A stretch of 64,000 bases of DNA from Pseudevernia furfuracea (taxonomy: Eukaryota; Ascomycota; Lecanoromycetes; Lecanorales; Parmeliaceae), in NCBI GenBank assembly GCA_022315425.1, contig JAIUPT010000039.1:496001-560000 (forward strand), in the 5' to 3' direction. The position numbers and the translations under genes are program-made. The stretch's first letter is position 1. Every line of letters starts with the position of its first letter. Shown piece by piece: positions 34,672-44,748 of this stretch. The notes below the pieces were generated by a model. It was not told where the DNA came from. It ran no database searches and worked only from the letters and a program-made list of their open reading frames with translations.

Positions 34672-34824
34672 TTAGTGTTCTTAATTCGCACGTGACAAAG
34701 ACTCAACTGGGCAATATAAGGCTATATAGAACTCGTAGATGTGATTAAGTCGTTCAACGTCAGGATTTTGAGTCAACAGAGGTCTGAGCAAACGTGTTCT
34801 CGTACCTCAGCGCTAGAAAAACTC
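34672..34824 (-). repeat. Split direct repeat A' (inner copy)
   Basis: 153-bp copy of 34221-34373, separated from repeat B by exactly 11 bp. It is more T/A-rich than copy A. Confidence 0.85.
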
Positions 34825-34949
34825 TCAAATCTTAAGCAACGACCTCGAAGAGGACGGTCGCATTAGCGCTGAGAAACAGAGGACGCGATGACGACTAGTT
34901 ATTCGATTCGTTTTCGAGAAATGAATCGATGACACGCTGTTGTCGACGC

Positions 34950-35460
34950 GACGCGACGAGAATATAGACTGGGTGAGTCTTGATGTAGAGACGATAGGAG
35001 TTCGATTTCCATCTGTCTAATAGCTTGATTTCGTCTTCGCTTAGACCTGTTAATCTCGCAGTGATAGCTGTCTCTCGGCGAAAGAAATAATCAGAGTAGT
35101 GATCTGAAAGATCGCTGAATCTTAATGTTAGACGTAGATTGTGAATAATCGTTCTTCTGATAAAGTTCTCGTCGATCGCGAAGAGGGGCGAGAATAGCGA
35201 TGTCGATCACTTGTTGAACAGATATCTCAATGCACGCACGACACATGTCTCGTCGTTCGTGTCTGATACGAACAGCGTGACGCCTTATCTGAAGAGGTCC
35301 GTCTTGAATGCTGACAACGTCAATTCGAGGTGGTCTTCGTATAGCCTCACGTGGCGACGTGTTAGAAATCAATTGTCGAAGTCCTCGTCGCGGAGGTCTT
35401 TCGATTCGTATATGAACTCGCTCACTCTAAGAAAGGCTGTAAAGGCGAGATAGAATACTG
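34950..35460 (-). pseudogene. Tyrosine recombinase (phage-integrase type) of the retrotransposon, decayed
   Basis: One - strand frame reads HYSDYFFRRETAITARLTGL and then SEDEIKLLDRWKSNSYRLYI (about 35095-34975). This is the conserved H-x-x-R and following helix of tyrosine recombinases from DIRS-order elements, ending in the catalytic Tyr context. The first catalytic His of the HSFRR-like box reads Tyr, as a C-to-T change would give. Upstream, LRVSEFIYES and LYEDHLELTLSAFKTDLFR fit the region around the first catalytic Arg. Stops interrupt the frame. Confidence 0.8.
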
Positions 35461-36779
35461 TCTGCATCGTTACATTATGCTTGATGATCTTATAAAAGCA
35501 TTTCAGAAGTCGTAGAAGGATATTCTTCGTAATTAAATATCTTTCTCGAGTTTCGTCTTTATCTCGTAAACGGCGAATATCGTCTACGACTCTCTTTAGT
35601 TATACACTATGAAAAACTATCAAGTTCTCAAATCTCATATTCATATGAACTGACCTAACATCGATTAGATATGTCTTAATGAACTTCGTCTTAACTCGTC
35701 TGATACTCAGAATCGCTATTCAGATTCTCAACGAGAGAAAGATCGTCGAAAAGAAGAGTTGAATGCGATTCATCGCACAGTGAGTGTTATAAAACTTGAT
35801 TGACGTCGAATAGATTCGACGAGTATTTCGTATCAACCCTCATCAAAGAAGACGAGCGAGATCTCGCGACATCGAGATCTAATTGTATCATTATCGCGAT
35901 GAATCTCGTTCTAGCGAGGCGAAGTGATAGATCGATGTCTCGACAGGTGATTCAGCTGTGAATATTTGTCAGCAATTTTTCGATATCGAAAACGAGAAAG
36001 GTCATTCGTCAGCTCGTTTGTCTTGATCGGAATTCATATAGAGATCAGAAGAATATCGTGACTGGCTATCAACATAGCTATCGTTCGAAGCGATGTTATC
36101 GCAGATTCACGAATAAAGGACTTTCGAAGTTCATAAACGCAGTTCTCGTTGTCACAGTGAAGTATTAAGCGAGTATCTAACAGTCTATTCACTTATACGC
36201 GAATTGCATAAAGTATAACTGTTATTTTCTTGAACTAAATGTCTTTGCGAGTATATCGCGAGGTCACGCGTGTGTTAAAGACGTTCTGAACGTGTGATAG
36301 AAGATTAGAATGTTTCAGAATATAGTCTTCTATATCAAGCTTCCTCGAGACATCAGTTCAAATATATCATGATCGTCGACTGACGACGTTACGTAGCAGT
36401 TTGAGATCATTTCAGTCTTTGAGAAAGATCTTTCATCATAACAGATCGACTTTCATATCGATAAATAGTCGAATAATCGTTATCGATCTTCGAATGACGT
36501 CGAATAGTCTTCTTAAGAATACTCTCTCGGGAATAACGATTTTCGTCGCAAAGGATAGAAATTCTATCGCTAACTCGAGCTCACGATACGAGATTGTCGC
36601 TCTTTTTAGAAGATCTATTATCGTCTTTCTCGTTCGATCGAGCTTGTTCGAAGAAAGTCTCGTCTACATGAGTATACTATCGAGTTCGATTCTCAGGAAA
36701 TCGACTATGATATCAAGAATGTTCTTCGTGTGATTGATCATGAGACTCAAATCGCTGCATAGCTCGTCGAACTGTCGAT

Positions 36780-37440
36780 TATATGTCTCTGTATCGACTC
36801 ACGAGAATAGAATCGCGAAGAAGTCGTTCAGATAATGAAGCATTACGAATCAATATAATATCGCAATAAACACTCAATTAACGCTCTTAACGAACAGATC
36901 GAATAAAAACGATAACGTTCGAAGCTCGAATAATAGATAACGTTCTAGTCAGTAGAAATTGTCACAAAGAAAGTCTAACAATCATTGATCTAAAGAGATT
37001 ATCGAGATATGTCGAAATGTATTCTTGAGATCTCGTTTGATTAGTCGAGCTTCTCGACCCTACTGTAACAGTGCGTTCACTGTCTCATCGAATATTGTAT
37101 ATTTTAATGCACCTCACGCTTGAGATATATCGTCGTTGACTGAACAGTCATATGAGAAGAATAAATCGTGAATACGTCTTTAATCGTCGTCATGTTTCGA
37201 TACGAGTTTCAGAGAGGAGCAAACGAATTGGGGTTCGGAATTCATGTCTATCATGGTCAATCGATTCTGCTGAAGCTGTTTCTGAAGGTTCGTCGTTAGT
37301 ATATCAGGTGCGCTGAGGGCTGAAAAATGATTCTTGTTTCTATGGTTGAGAGGTGGACCTCGATATCCAATTTTGACCCCCTTTCGAAGAATACTCACTA
37401 GCGTCTTGACATAAGTGATATTCGGGTGATTCTTCAATCA
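36780..37440 (-). pseudogene. Reverse transcriptase core of the retrotransposon, decayed
   Basis: From 37437 the - strand reads LRKGVKIGYRGPPLNHRNKN, then PQFVCSSLKLVSKHDDD, a broken RIHDL box, GALKYTIFDETVNALLQ, IKRDLKNTFRHI, LFDLFVKSVN and HYLNDFFAIL. These correspond to successive RT motifs; the last should read YLDD and has Asp changed to Asn. The pattern matches RTs of DIRS-order elements rather than Ty1 or Ty3. Confidence 0.8.
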
Positions 37441-38136
37441 GGTCTTTCATCGTTCTATTTTCAACGGGCCTTGCTGAGGCAAATTAGAATCGAACGCCTC
37501 GAATAAAGTGTAAGAGAACCTCTCGAATACGAAGATTAGCGACGACGAGGCTGAACAGCTCGTTGCGAGTCAATCGGATAATTTAGTGACTCGTTGTCTC
37601 AGCGAAACCGAATTGACATTGAAGGTCTGAGACTTGATACATGTCATGGCAGCGTGATTCTGCTGACAATTAAAGCAAACATGTACGTATCTACATTGTT
37701 CGTAATTGCATTTGTCGACGTTGAAGTTGTTACAGATCATTGTACCCCCTGAAGAGAAGAACTTGATAATCTGATTATTCGAATATTGCTTGATATCGTT
37801 GATCGCAGAGACTGTCTTTCGAACAAGAAAGTTGAAATAACGTATATTCTCGATGAATTATGACAGAGAGATATTTTGCTCGTTAAGTATACGCGCGAAT
37901 ATGAAAGAATAGTGATACTGCTTAATGAAGTCGAAGCGATAGTGAATTAAAAAGTTCGATAGACGAATACGATAATCAATAAGGGTCTTATGAAATTTCA
38001 AGATTATATGAGAACGTGCTGCGAAGAAATAAACGATTTGATAATACACATCAAAGCAGCGAAGAAGTTGATTGAGATCGAAGATCTTTTAAGTATTCTT
38101 ATTCTTCTTATTCTTATCGTTCTTGATACTTCACGT

Positions 38137-38808
38137 TTAATCGATGTAATTATAAATTAACTTGATTAGATTCTTAAACTTGAAGGTTTTATAAAAGATT
38201 TGTTTGAAGTATTTGATATCAACGATTCGAAAACGCTTATGAAGTTTAAAAAAGAGTTTATTATCTTCTTCATGCAAGAAAGAGACTTTTAGTTCGTTCT
38301 CTATCTTCGAATCTGACGAGAAGAATCTCGAGAATTCTAAGAATAAATCGTATCGACGATAATAAGACTTGAATCGATGACGAGACTCATGATGAGATTT
38401 GAATCGGTGATGAGATCGGCGATGAGACTTGAAACGGTGAGACGCGTGATGGGATTTGAATCGCGGCGTATTAGTCTCATAATTCTTAATCAAGGCTGCG
38501 ATTTGCTGATTCAGCGAAGTACGATGTGACGACGGGGGGGCTTCTTCGACGACGGATGAACTGACTGTCTCGATCGAGATCTCAGAGGCCGACGCCTCTG
38601 GAGTAACATCACGTGATGGGGTTTCTGAAACGGCTGGGCGACGGGCAGAACGTTTTTTCGTAACACTCTGAGATTTTGATGTCACTGAGACAGTGATCTT
38701 CTTGGTCGATGTCTTTGATGTGATCTTCTTTGAGAAAGACGCCTTCTGGGACGTCTTTTGGGCGGGGTTGATCGCTCTAGAACGAGTTGTCATAGCTGCG
38801 GGGGTCAT
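38137..38808 (-). CDS. Gag-like ORF1 of the retrotransposon
   Basis: The only long open frame left in the element (223 residues, ATG at 38808). The N-terminal half is basic and rich in Thr, Ser and Lys. The middle has several RFKSHH-type repeats. The C-terminus is rich in Phe and Lys (SFLHEEDNKLFFKLHKRFR). Position just inside repeat B' and basic composition fit a nucleic-acid-binding structural protein. It may be shortened by a RIP-made stop. Confidence 0.6.
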   Translation of the reverse strand: MTPAAMTTRSRAINPAQKTSQKASFSKKITSKTSTKKITVSVTSKSQSVTKKRSARRPAVSETPSRDVTPEASASEISIETVSSSVVEEAPPSSHRTSLNQQIAALIKNYETNTPRFKSHHASHRFKSHRRSHHRFKSHHESRHRFKSYYRRYDLFLEFSRFFSSDSKIENELKVSFLHEEDNKLFFKLHKRFRIVDIKYFKQIFYKTFKFKNLIKLIYNYID

Positions 38809-38906
38809 TGAACGATGAGATACGATGTGAGTGATCTAGTAATAGAAGAATATGCTAATGAAAGTAGAATACGAGGTCAGATGACAGCGTGTTGCTTACG
38901 TGTCTA

Positions 38907-39096
38907 CGAAAGAATACTATTGCTCTGAAAGAGATCAATTCGAATAAAGAGTCAAACGCAGGTGGAATGCAGCTACTTATGCTGCTCCCAAATAAGACCT
39001 GTCCTCTGCAAAGGACACGTCTACCAAATCCAAAAATAGCATGCAACCAACATGCTATACGCGAGTGCGAGATTAAGGCCCACTAACCCCCTGTCA
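38907..39096 (-). repeat. Split direct repeat B' (outer, 5' end of element)
   Basis: 190-bp copy of 34471-34660. Less mutated than the inner copy: it keeps C where the inner copy has T (for example CCCCCTGTCA against TTCTCTGTCA). Confidence 0.85.
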
Positions 39097-39605
39097 TTCT
39101 TCGTCTACTCTCTAATTATCTTAATTATCTTTATATAATCAATAATTTCTAACATATTAAATGTTAAATAATTTTAAATTTTTGCAAAAGAAAAGAAAGA
39201 AAAGAGAGAGTTCTTTAAGTACTTCGATAAATTAAGTATTAGGCACTCGAGTTAGCCTGCAGCCCTGGCGTTGAACAGGCTTAATCGTCTATATCTATTG
39301 GCGACGATTCGATGGAGAAGCCCACGTGCATATCTACTGCATTCTCGATCGACGGCGAGGCCGGAGCACTGATGGGAATTCATTAACTCAAGGATCTCCA
39401 GGGCAGAACGGCAAAGAAGCTAGCTGTCAAGGGCGGGGATAAGAAGGTCATTCGTCTCATCATTTTATAAGTTGATTAGGGAGTGGACACTACAAGTTCT
39501 CTCTTGGCTGGCTGCTTAATGGCTTGCGGACGAAGAGTTGTAGCTGCAAATAGATCCTAAGTCGTGGCTTCGTCATGAGAATCCTCTTTTTCCTTTTCTC
39601 CCCTC
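39097..39605. other. AT-rich flank of the element and intergenic DNA
   Basis: 39100-39240 is very AT-rich, like the element. The rest shows no gene. Confidence 0.4.
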
Positions 39606-40748
39606 CTAACATCGTCGATAACACCCATACCCTCCTTGCCAGCTACCTCCACCTCTGCTGCCAGTGACTCCAGGGTAGCCCATGGGTTGGACACATCGGT
39701 TGTAATCGGCTGTGCAAATGAAAGTCTGGCCGCAAATAGGGTTACCGCATAGGTTATTCGTGGGTGCAGGTTGGCTACCTCCACCTCCGCCGCTGGCGAC
39801 TCCAGGGTTGCAGCCAGTGACTCCAGGGTAGCCCATGGGTTGGACACATCGGTTGTAATCGGCCGTGCAAATGAAAGTCTGGCCGCAACTAGGGTTACCG
39901 CATAGGTTATTCGTGGATGCAGGTTGGGGCGGAGTTTTTGGACGTGGTGGAGGTTTTGGCTTCTTTTTGCAGTATGTGTCACTCATCCATTTCTTATCGT
40001 TTGCCGAAAGAGTTTTCTTCGCACTAATAGAAGGGAGCTTTTTGCCCGATGAACTGATAATCCAATTTCCTGGAATATCGTACTGCATGATGGAATCTGA
40101 ATCGAATGGAGAGGCCTTGACCTGTTGTTTTGTGTAGCGAGGATAGATGTTAATCCTCGTCCAGTCATCGACCCTTTTATTGATCTGTACTGTGCTCAAC
40201 TGAGGGTACTTGTTCCTGAACAGTTTCTGATGATAGCTTTTCACCGCCTTCTTGTTCCACTTGTATGGGAAATTGGGTGAGCATTGCTCGTGTTTTGCCC
40301 CCAGCATGTGTCCGAACTCATGGAGGACATGGCGCTTGAACATGCTGAGCTTGGTCTTGGGCGTCCATCCCAATCTCATGGTTGGCAAAGTTTTGTCCTT
40401 GACCAATTTTGCATCGGTTCCGACTCGGGAGCTCCATCGGTTGGCATCTTTGAAGGTGATGCGCACGTCGCTGACGTCGGGCTTCCCCCAGACGAACTTG
40501 ATCTTGGGACAGACCAGCTCCCATTGATGGGCGATCTTTTTGACTCGGCTTTTCATCGAGGTACTGCCATCGAGGAATCCAATCGTGATCTTGGCGGGGC
40601 CTCCTCCTTGTGGCACCCATGTCTTCGTTTTGTAGATGGCCATTGCCATCCTTCCGCCCCCTTTGGCAACACCTTGGTTCCGAGTGGCGGTTGCGGCGAC
40701 ATATTGGACGAAATCCGTGGTGCAGAAGTCTCGTTCTTTGAAACCCAT
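39606..40748 (-). CDS. Metzincin-like zinc metallopeptidase with duplicated C-terminal Cys module
   Basis: Single exon, 380 residues, ATG at 40748. The zinc site is HEFGHMLGAKHEQ (His143, Glu144, His147, His153), the extended HExxHxxGxxHE motif of astacin-type metzincins. The Met-turn is SIMQY (Met221). After a Pro-rich linker (KPPPRPKTPPQP) come two nearly identical 32-residue modules beginning NNLCGNP and ending PMGYPGVTG, each with four Cys. The two copies are also close at DNA level, so the duplication is recent. No signal peptide is seen, although the disulfide-type modules would fit secretion. There may be an unrecognised upstream exon, or a non-classical route. Expected activity: zinc-dependent endopeptidase. 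Confidence 0.85.
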   Translation of the reverse strand: MGFKERDFCTTDFVQYVAATATRNQGVAKGGGRMAMAIYKTKTWVPQGGGPAKITIGFLDGSTSMKSRVKKIAHQWELVCPKIKFVWGKPDVSDVRITFKDANRWSSRVGTDAKLVKDKTLPTMRLGWTPKTKLSMFKRHVLHEFGHMLGAKHEQCSPNFPYKWNKKAVKSYHQKLFRNKYPQLSTVQINKRVDDWTRINIYPRYTKQQVKASPFDSDSIMQYDIPGNWIISSSGKKLPSISAKKTLSANDKKWMSDTYCKKKPKPPPRPKTPPQPASTNNLCGNPSCGQTFICTADYNRCVQPMGYPGVTGCNPGVASGGGGGSQPAPTNNLCGNPICGQTFICTADYNRCVQPMGYPGVTGSRGGGSWQGGYGCYRRC

Positions 40749-41428
40749 AACTCTTTTCCTCTCTTGTCGGAGATTGCCTTAAGAAAACTTAGACCAGTAT
40801 CCAAAAGAAAGTTTTTGCTGCTTAGAACAGTACGAAGTGAACTTCAAAGGGGAAGGATAACGAAGAAATTGGGGGCTCGTAACTTCTGAAGGGTCAGAGA
40901 CAGAATCAGAATCGATTGCCTTGCTCCTCGTTATTTGACTATGATCACAGAAGAGCCTTCGGGGAAATGAGCTAATGACACTCACTTTACCTCGGTTGTA
41001 TGTTCCTAGTGGACGTTGATGCAAGCCACTATCACATCTCCGTGTGGTCCACAGTAACACCCTTGTAAGTCTCCATGCAGTGTAAAGCAATGCAGGGGTT
41101 GTCATCATGCATTACAGAACTCACATACTAGTGTAATTAGAAGTCCTGTAACTTACGGTATTGAAGGGTTTCTCTCTCGAATCGACATGTCACTTACGAA
41201 AGACTTGAATTGGATTCTCGTTATCTCGTGTCAAGCATTCGAACTAGCAGAGGTGGCATCTTCAACATTGCATTACCATTCTGATTATTATGTTGCGACA
41301 AAAGCCTATTTTGACGCACTAGAAATTGTAGATGCGAGATAAATATAGCCTTCTTACTTGCGTAGCTCTTGTGGCCGTTGCTGTCATGTCGACATCGCCG
41401 ATATTGTAGAGACATCATCGTCTGCCTC
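40749..41428. other. Intergenic
   Basis: No supported gene. It holds the upstream region of the metallopeptidase and the 3' end of the SET-like gene. Confidence 0.35.
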
Positions 41429-41465
41429 TTAGTCCTCTTCCGCATCGTCATTGTCTTCGTTATCG

Positions 41466-41500
<35 letters not shown>

Positions 41501-42459
41501 GTTCCCATTATCATCATCATCCTTGTTGTCATCATCATCTTCATCATCATCCTCATCATCATCATCGCTATCATCTTCGCCCTCAGAATTGCCAGGTTCA
41601 CCAAAATAGCTGTCATCCGCGGCATCCCCCGTATACCAGTCAACTGCCCTGGGTATCAATTCATCTTTGAACTGTTCCCCCAGTTCATAATCCATTGCGA
41701 GCTCCCACTTGCGTTCGTCTTCCTCGACTTCGCCTCCTTTGGGTGGGACGCTTGGCGGAGAGAAGAGTTTGAAAAAGGAATCTACTTGGTCGTCTTCTTC
41801 GTCTTCGGTAGCTTGTTCTTTATCTGTTGAGTATTTCTAGTCAGCGGGCAACAACAAGAAAATCGCTTTCAATCTTGACCCATACTCTTGCTTTGAACCT
41901 CATCAGCAGCGTTCACCGTGAGATCTTTCCCAGGTCGCCAATCAATCTGGTCACCAGTAGCTACCAGAGGATCAGGGTGTTCTCCAACGAATTCCTCCTT
42001 GTAGTGAAACACCTTGCGAATCACGAGATTGGAGAAGAATTCATTTGGCGCAAAATAGAACACCAGCACAAAGTCAAACCCATCCAGATGCTCAACCTTG
42101 ATGTCCGTTATGTACTTGAGTGCCGCCTCATCACGGTCCTCGTCGATAATGGTCCCGATGTCGGGATGATTCTTCATCGCCATCAGCCAGAACTCAGGGA
42201 TGCCTGGCGGAGTGTCGATGTGGCCGGGATCCCCTATGCCCGTGACGATCTCTTGGCGTTTCTGGAAGAGCGGTTGGTATTCGAGCCAATACTTCTTCTC
42301 GAGCTCGTGAATCTCCTTACTTAATTTCGCACTGATGGTGGCCTGCTCATTCTGGATGTCTTGGAGCTTGGTGACTCGTGATCGTAGAGGCTCTGCCAAT
42401 GAATCGATGAACAACGAGGAGGGCTTGATTTCCTCGCCATGGCCCCCGACTTTGGCCAT
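41429..42459 (-). CDS. SET/Vps75-like histone chaperone (NAP family)
   Basis: Two exons (42459-41880, 41823-41429) around a 56-bp intron give 324 residues. An N-terminal dimerisation helix (about 20-70, with heptad Leu/Ile/Val) is followed by the NAP fold: IPEFWLMAMKNHPDIGTII, ALKYITDIKVEH, FDFVLVFYFAPNEFFSN and IDWRPGKDLT. The short helix and earmuff pattern are closer to SET/Vps75 than to NAP1. The last 50 residues are almost pure Asp/Glu (encoded by a TCA/ATC trinucleotide run at 41467-41570), as in SET. Such proteins bind H3-H4 and help histone deposition or acetylation. The tandem Asp tract should be length-variable between strains. Confidence 0.88.
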
Positions 42460-44106
42460 GTTATTCTGTCCTCGAGGAGGGGTTTTCCAGCCTTTGCTAA
42501 TTGATAGCTGCGGAGAGGAGAGCTGGAAAGATCAACGGAGCTTGAGATCTAAGACCCCTATTAGATGAGATTCAATCCCTCAGCTGCTCTCCGTGAGAAT
42601 ATAATTCGAGTGTGATGAAGCCAGTGTTGCGGAGATGGTATCACTCTGAATAGAGGGACTGGGGAGGTGATGCCGCGCTCTTTTGCAATATCAACCGCTG
42701 TTGAATGATGAAATATAACGGTATGACAAGTGAGCCAATGAGAGATTTCAACCACAAATCCCAGACCGTATTTTTACTGATGTAAATTTCAAGATGCACG
42801 CACACATAGGCTCTAGAGCATTCGATTGGCGTATGCAGGTAATAGAGTTTGACAGTTCTCAATCACTGCCTCTATAAGCTTATCTTCCTGTCTGAAGGAC
42901 GCTTTCAATTCGCTAGATTTTGATGGCTCAAGTCATTCAGGAAGTCCCGTCGCTGGCTAGAGACAAAAGAGAAACCTAGTCCCCTCTATCGGTAAATATT
43001 TTTCAGCTTGCTGCAGTCAGACGGCTCTCATGCTGCAAATGACAGAATGTCTACAATCAGATAACTCAATCGGATTGCCTAAATCTCCTGTGTGGCCGAG
43101 ATGGGGGGAAGAAGTGGTGCGGGATTTGTTTGCCAGCTGCATGCATTGGCGCTCATTAATGTTCAAGCTTACGTCTGTCATGTCGGATACTGGCGGAGAG
43201 AGATGGGAGCCCATCAGCTACAATAATCTTGGGGGCGCAGAGCTCAATGTCTTGGGCACCATTTCAGTGTCTTTTGAGGGCTAAGCATATATTCATCGGT
43301 TGTGCAATAGGAAAGTAGAAAGCGGGGCGGCGACGGAAGTGGCGCATAAGCTGCACATAAGCTGCACATAAGCTGCATATTCATCATGTAAAGTCGTGCA
43401 GTCCGGGATCAACCTTCCCAGAGCAACTCTTAAGTATATTTCCCGAGTTTGTCTCGATATTACGACCTTTACCAAAATCCGCCTTAAGTTGCTACCTTAC
43501 TCGAAACCAAATAATTGGAGGCTAATGCATGTCTACGTGGAACTGTCCATGCTGCGAAGAACCTCGAAGCTCGAATTTTTGTTTAGCTATTCCATACAAT
43601 TCAATGAAGCGCCTACAACAATGGTACGCTCGTACTCCAATAGTCTGCAAGGCAGATATACATGTAACTCTATAGCTGAAGCCTTACGTTACCTACTTCA
43701 CTCTAATTCTTTTAGGCTAATGCAGGCAACCCTTCACGTCGCTCTTTCACATCAATCGGTATCCAGCCAAAATCTTCTCGAGACTAGCCTCTCGGATCTT
43801 TGCGGCTCATAAGGTAAGTACCAGGTAAATTAGTTTTTTTGCATGCATGCCTTAGCCTTTGCAAAGCGGATAACTTACGGCTTAAGCGATGCATATACGT
43901 ATACATTTATCTCACAAACTGCGAGAGTGCAACCACATTGTACATTGGCATTATCCACAGCTTACAGACCGTAAGTTTCCTAGATGCCTCAGTCTTTTCT
44001 GTAGAATGGTTAGGCCAAAGATAGCAGCTTCGAGCTCCAGACTCGGAAAATTCTCACAGCTCCAAGCGGATACATGTTCTAAGTCATAAGACCAAATCCG
44101 CAACTT
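42460..44106. other. AT-rich region without a supported gene
   Basis: Several frames occur but none has motifs or consistent splice sites; the longest (43396-43812 +) looks random. A four-copy tandem of ATAAGCTGCAC lies at about 43346-43380. Confidence 0.4.
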
Positions 44107-44535
44107 CTCCACTTCCGACCAGCTGCAGCCATGTCCCAAGAGACACATTCAGCTCCATGAATGGATCTACCACTACGCCACCGAATTCATCATTTGCTGA
44201 TTAATACCACTACGCCATCGAATTCATCCCTTGTTGATTCATCTCGACTTCGGATCAGCTGCAGCTATGTCTCAAGAGACACATTCAGCTCCATTAATGG
44301 ATCCACCACTACGCCACCGAATTCAATTCATCACTTGTTGATTCATCTCCACTTCTGAACACCTGCAGCTATGTCCCAAGAGACATATTCAGCTCCGATA
44401 CCACTACGCCATCGAATTCATCCCTTTTTGATTCATCTCGACTTCCGACCACCTGCAGCCATGTCCCAAAAGACACATTCAGCTCCATTAATGGATCTAC
44501 CACTACGCCACCGAATTCATCCCTTGTTGATCTAC
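44107..44535 (+). repeat. Tandem repeat, about 110-bp unit, four imperfect copies
   Basis: Each unit carries ACTTC, a CTGCAGC word, ATGTCCCAAGAGACACATTC, then ACCACTACGCC and GAATTCATC. Units differ by small deletions and substitutions. The repeated ATGs create overlapping short frames that I do not regard as genes. It lies about 200 bp upstream of the lectin-like gene. Confidence 0.8.
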
Positions 44536-44675
44536 CAGGCAAATTTGCGATAGAAATAGGCTTTTGGCGGAACGAAGATTGGGTGCGTTTTCAGCAGAAT
44601 GGATGCGAGGATGCTTGGACATATCTGGTCTCACATATACTTGTGCTAACGGCGCAACCTTGCGTACCACGTGAA

Positions 44676-44683
44676 TATAAATA
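44676..44683 (+). promoter_or_regulatory. TATA box of the lectin-like gene
   Basis: TATAAATA lies 66 bp upstream of the ATG at 44749, a good distance for a short 5' leader. Confidence 0.5.
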
Positions 44684-44748
44684 GGAGTTGTTCTCTGCTT
44701 CTCTTCAACTTGACCAAATCAGAGTATATACTATAGTAGCCTTTCACA

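Larger units (their letters stand above)
34221..39096 (-). mobile_element. RIP-decayed tyrosine-recombinase retrotransposon with split direct repeats
   Basis: A 4.9-kb element read on the - strand. Order along its coding strand: repeat B' (39096-38907), gag-like ORF (38808-38137), reverse-transcriptase region (about 37440-36780), RNase H/unknown region, tyrosine recombinase (about 35460-34950), repeat A' (34824-34672), repeat B (34660-34471), repeat A (34373-34221). The arrangement B'-genes-A'-B-A is the A1-ORFs-B1-A2-B2 split-direct-repeat layout known from PAT/Ngaro-type members of the DIRS order. Apart from the first ORF, every frame is broken by stops that fit C-to-T and G-to-A change, as RIP produces. 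The region is AT-rich next to its neighbours. It is inactive. An 11-bp sequence flanks both ends (see findings). Confidence 0.88.

Noticed and set aside
34221..39096. Reading the block as an LTR retrotransposon with short LTRs
   Set aside because: The two repeat types are in split order, and the coding remnants include a tyrosine recombinase instead of a DDE integrase.
41369..41830. A + strand frame of Ile/Val repeats resembling a membrane protein
   Set aside because: Antisense of the Asp-coding trinucleotide run in the SET/Vps75-like gene.
44161..44553. Short frames with repeated ATG starts
   Set aside because: Created by the 110-bp minisatellite.
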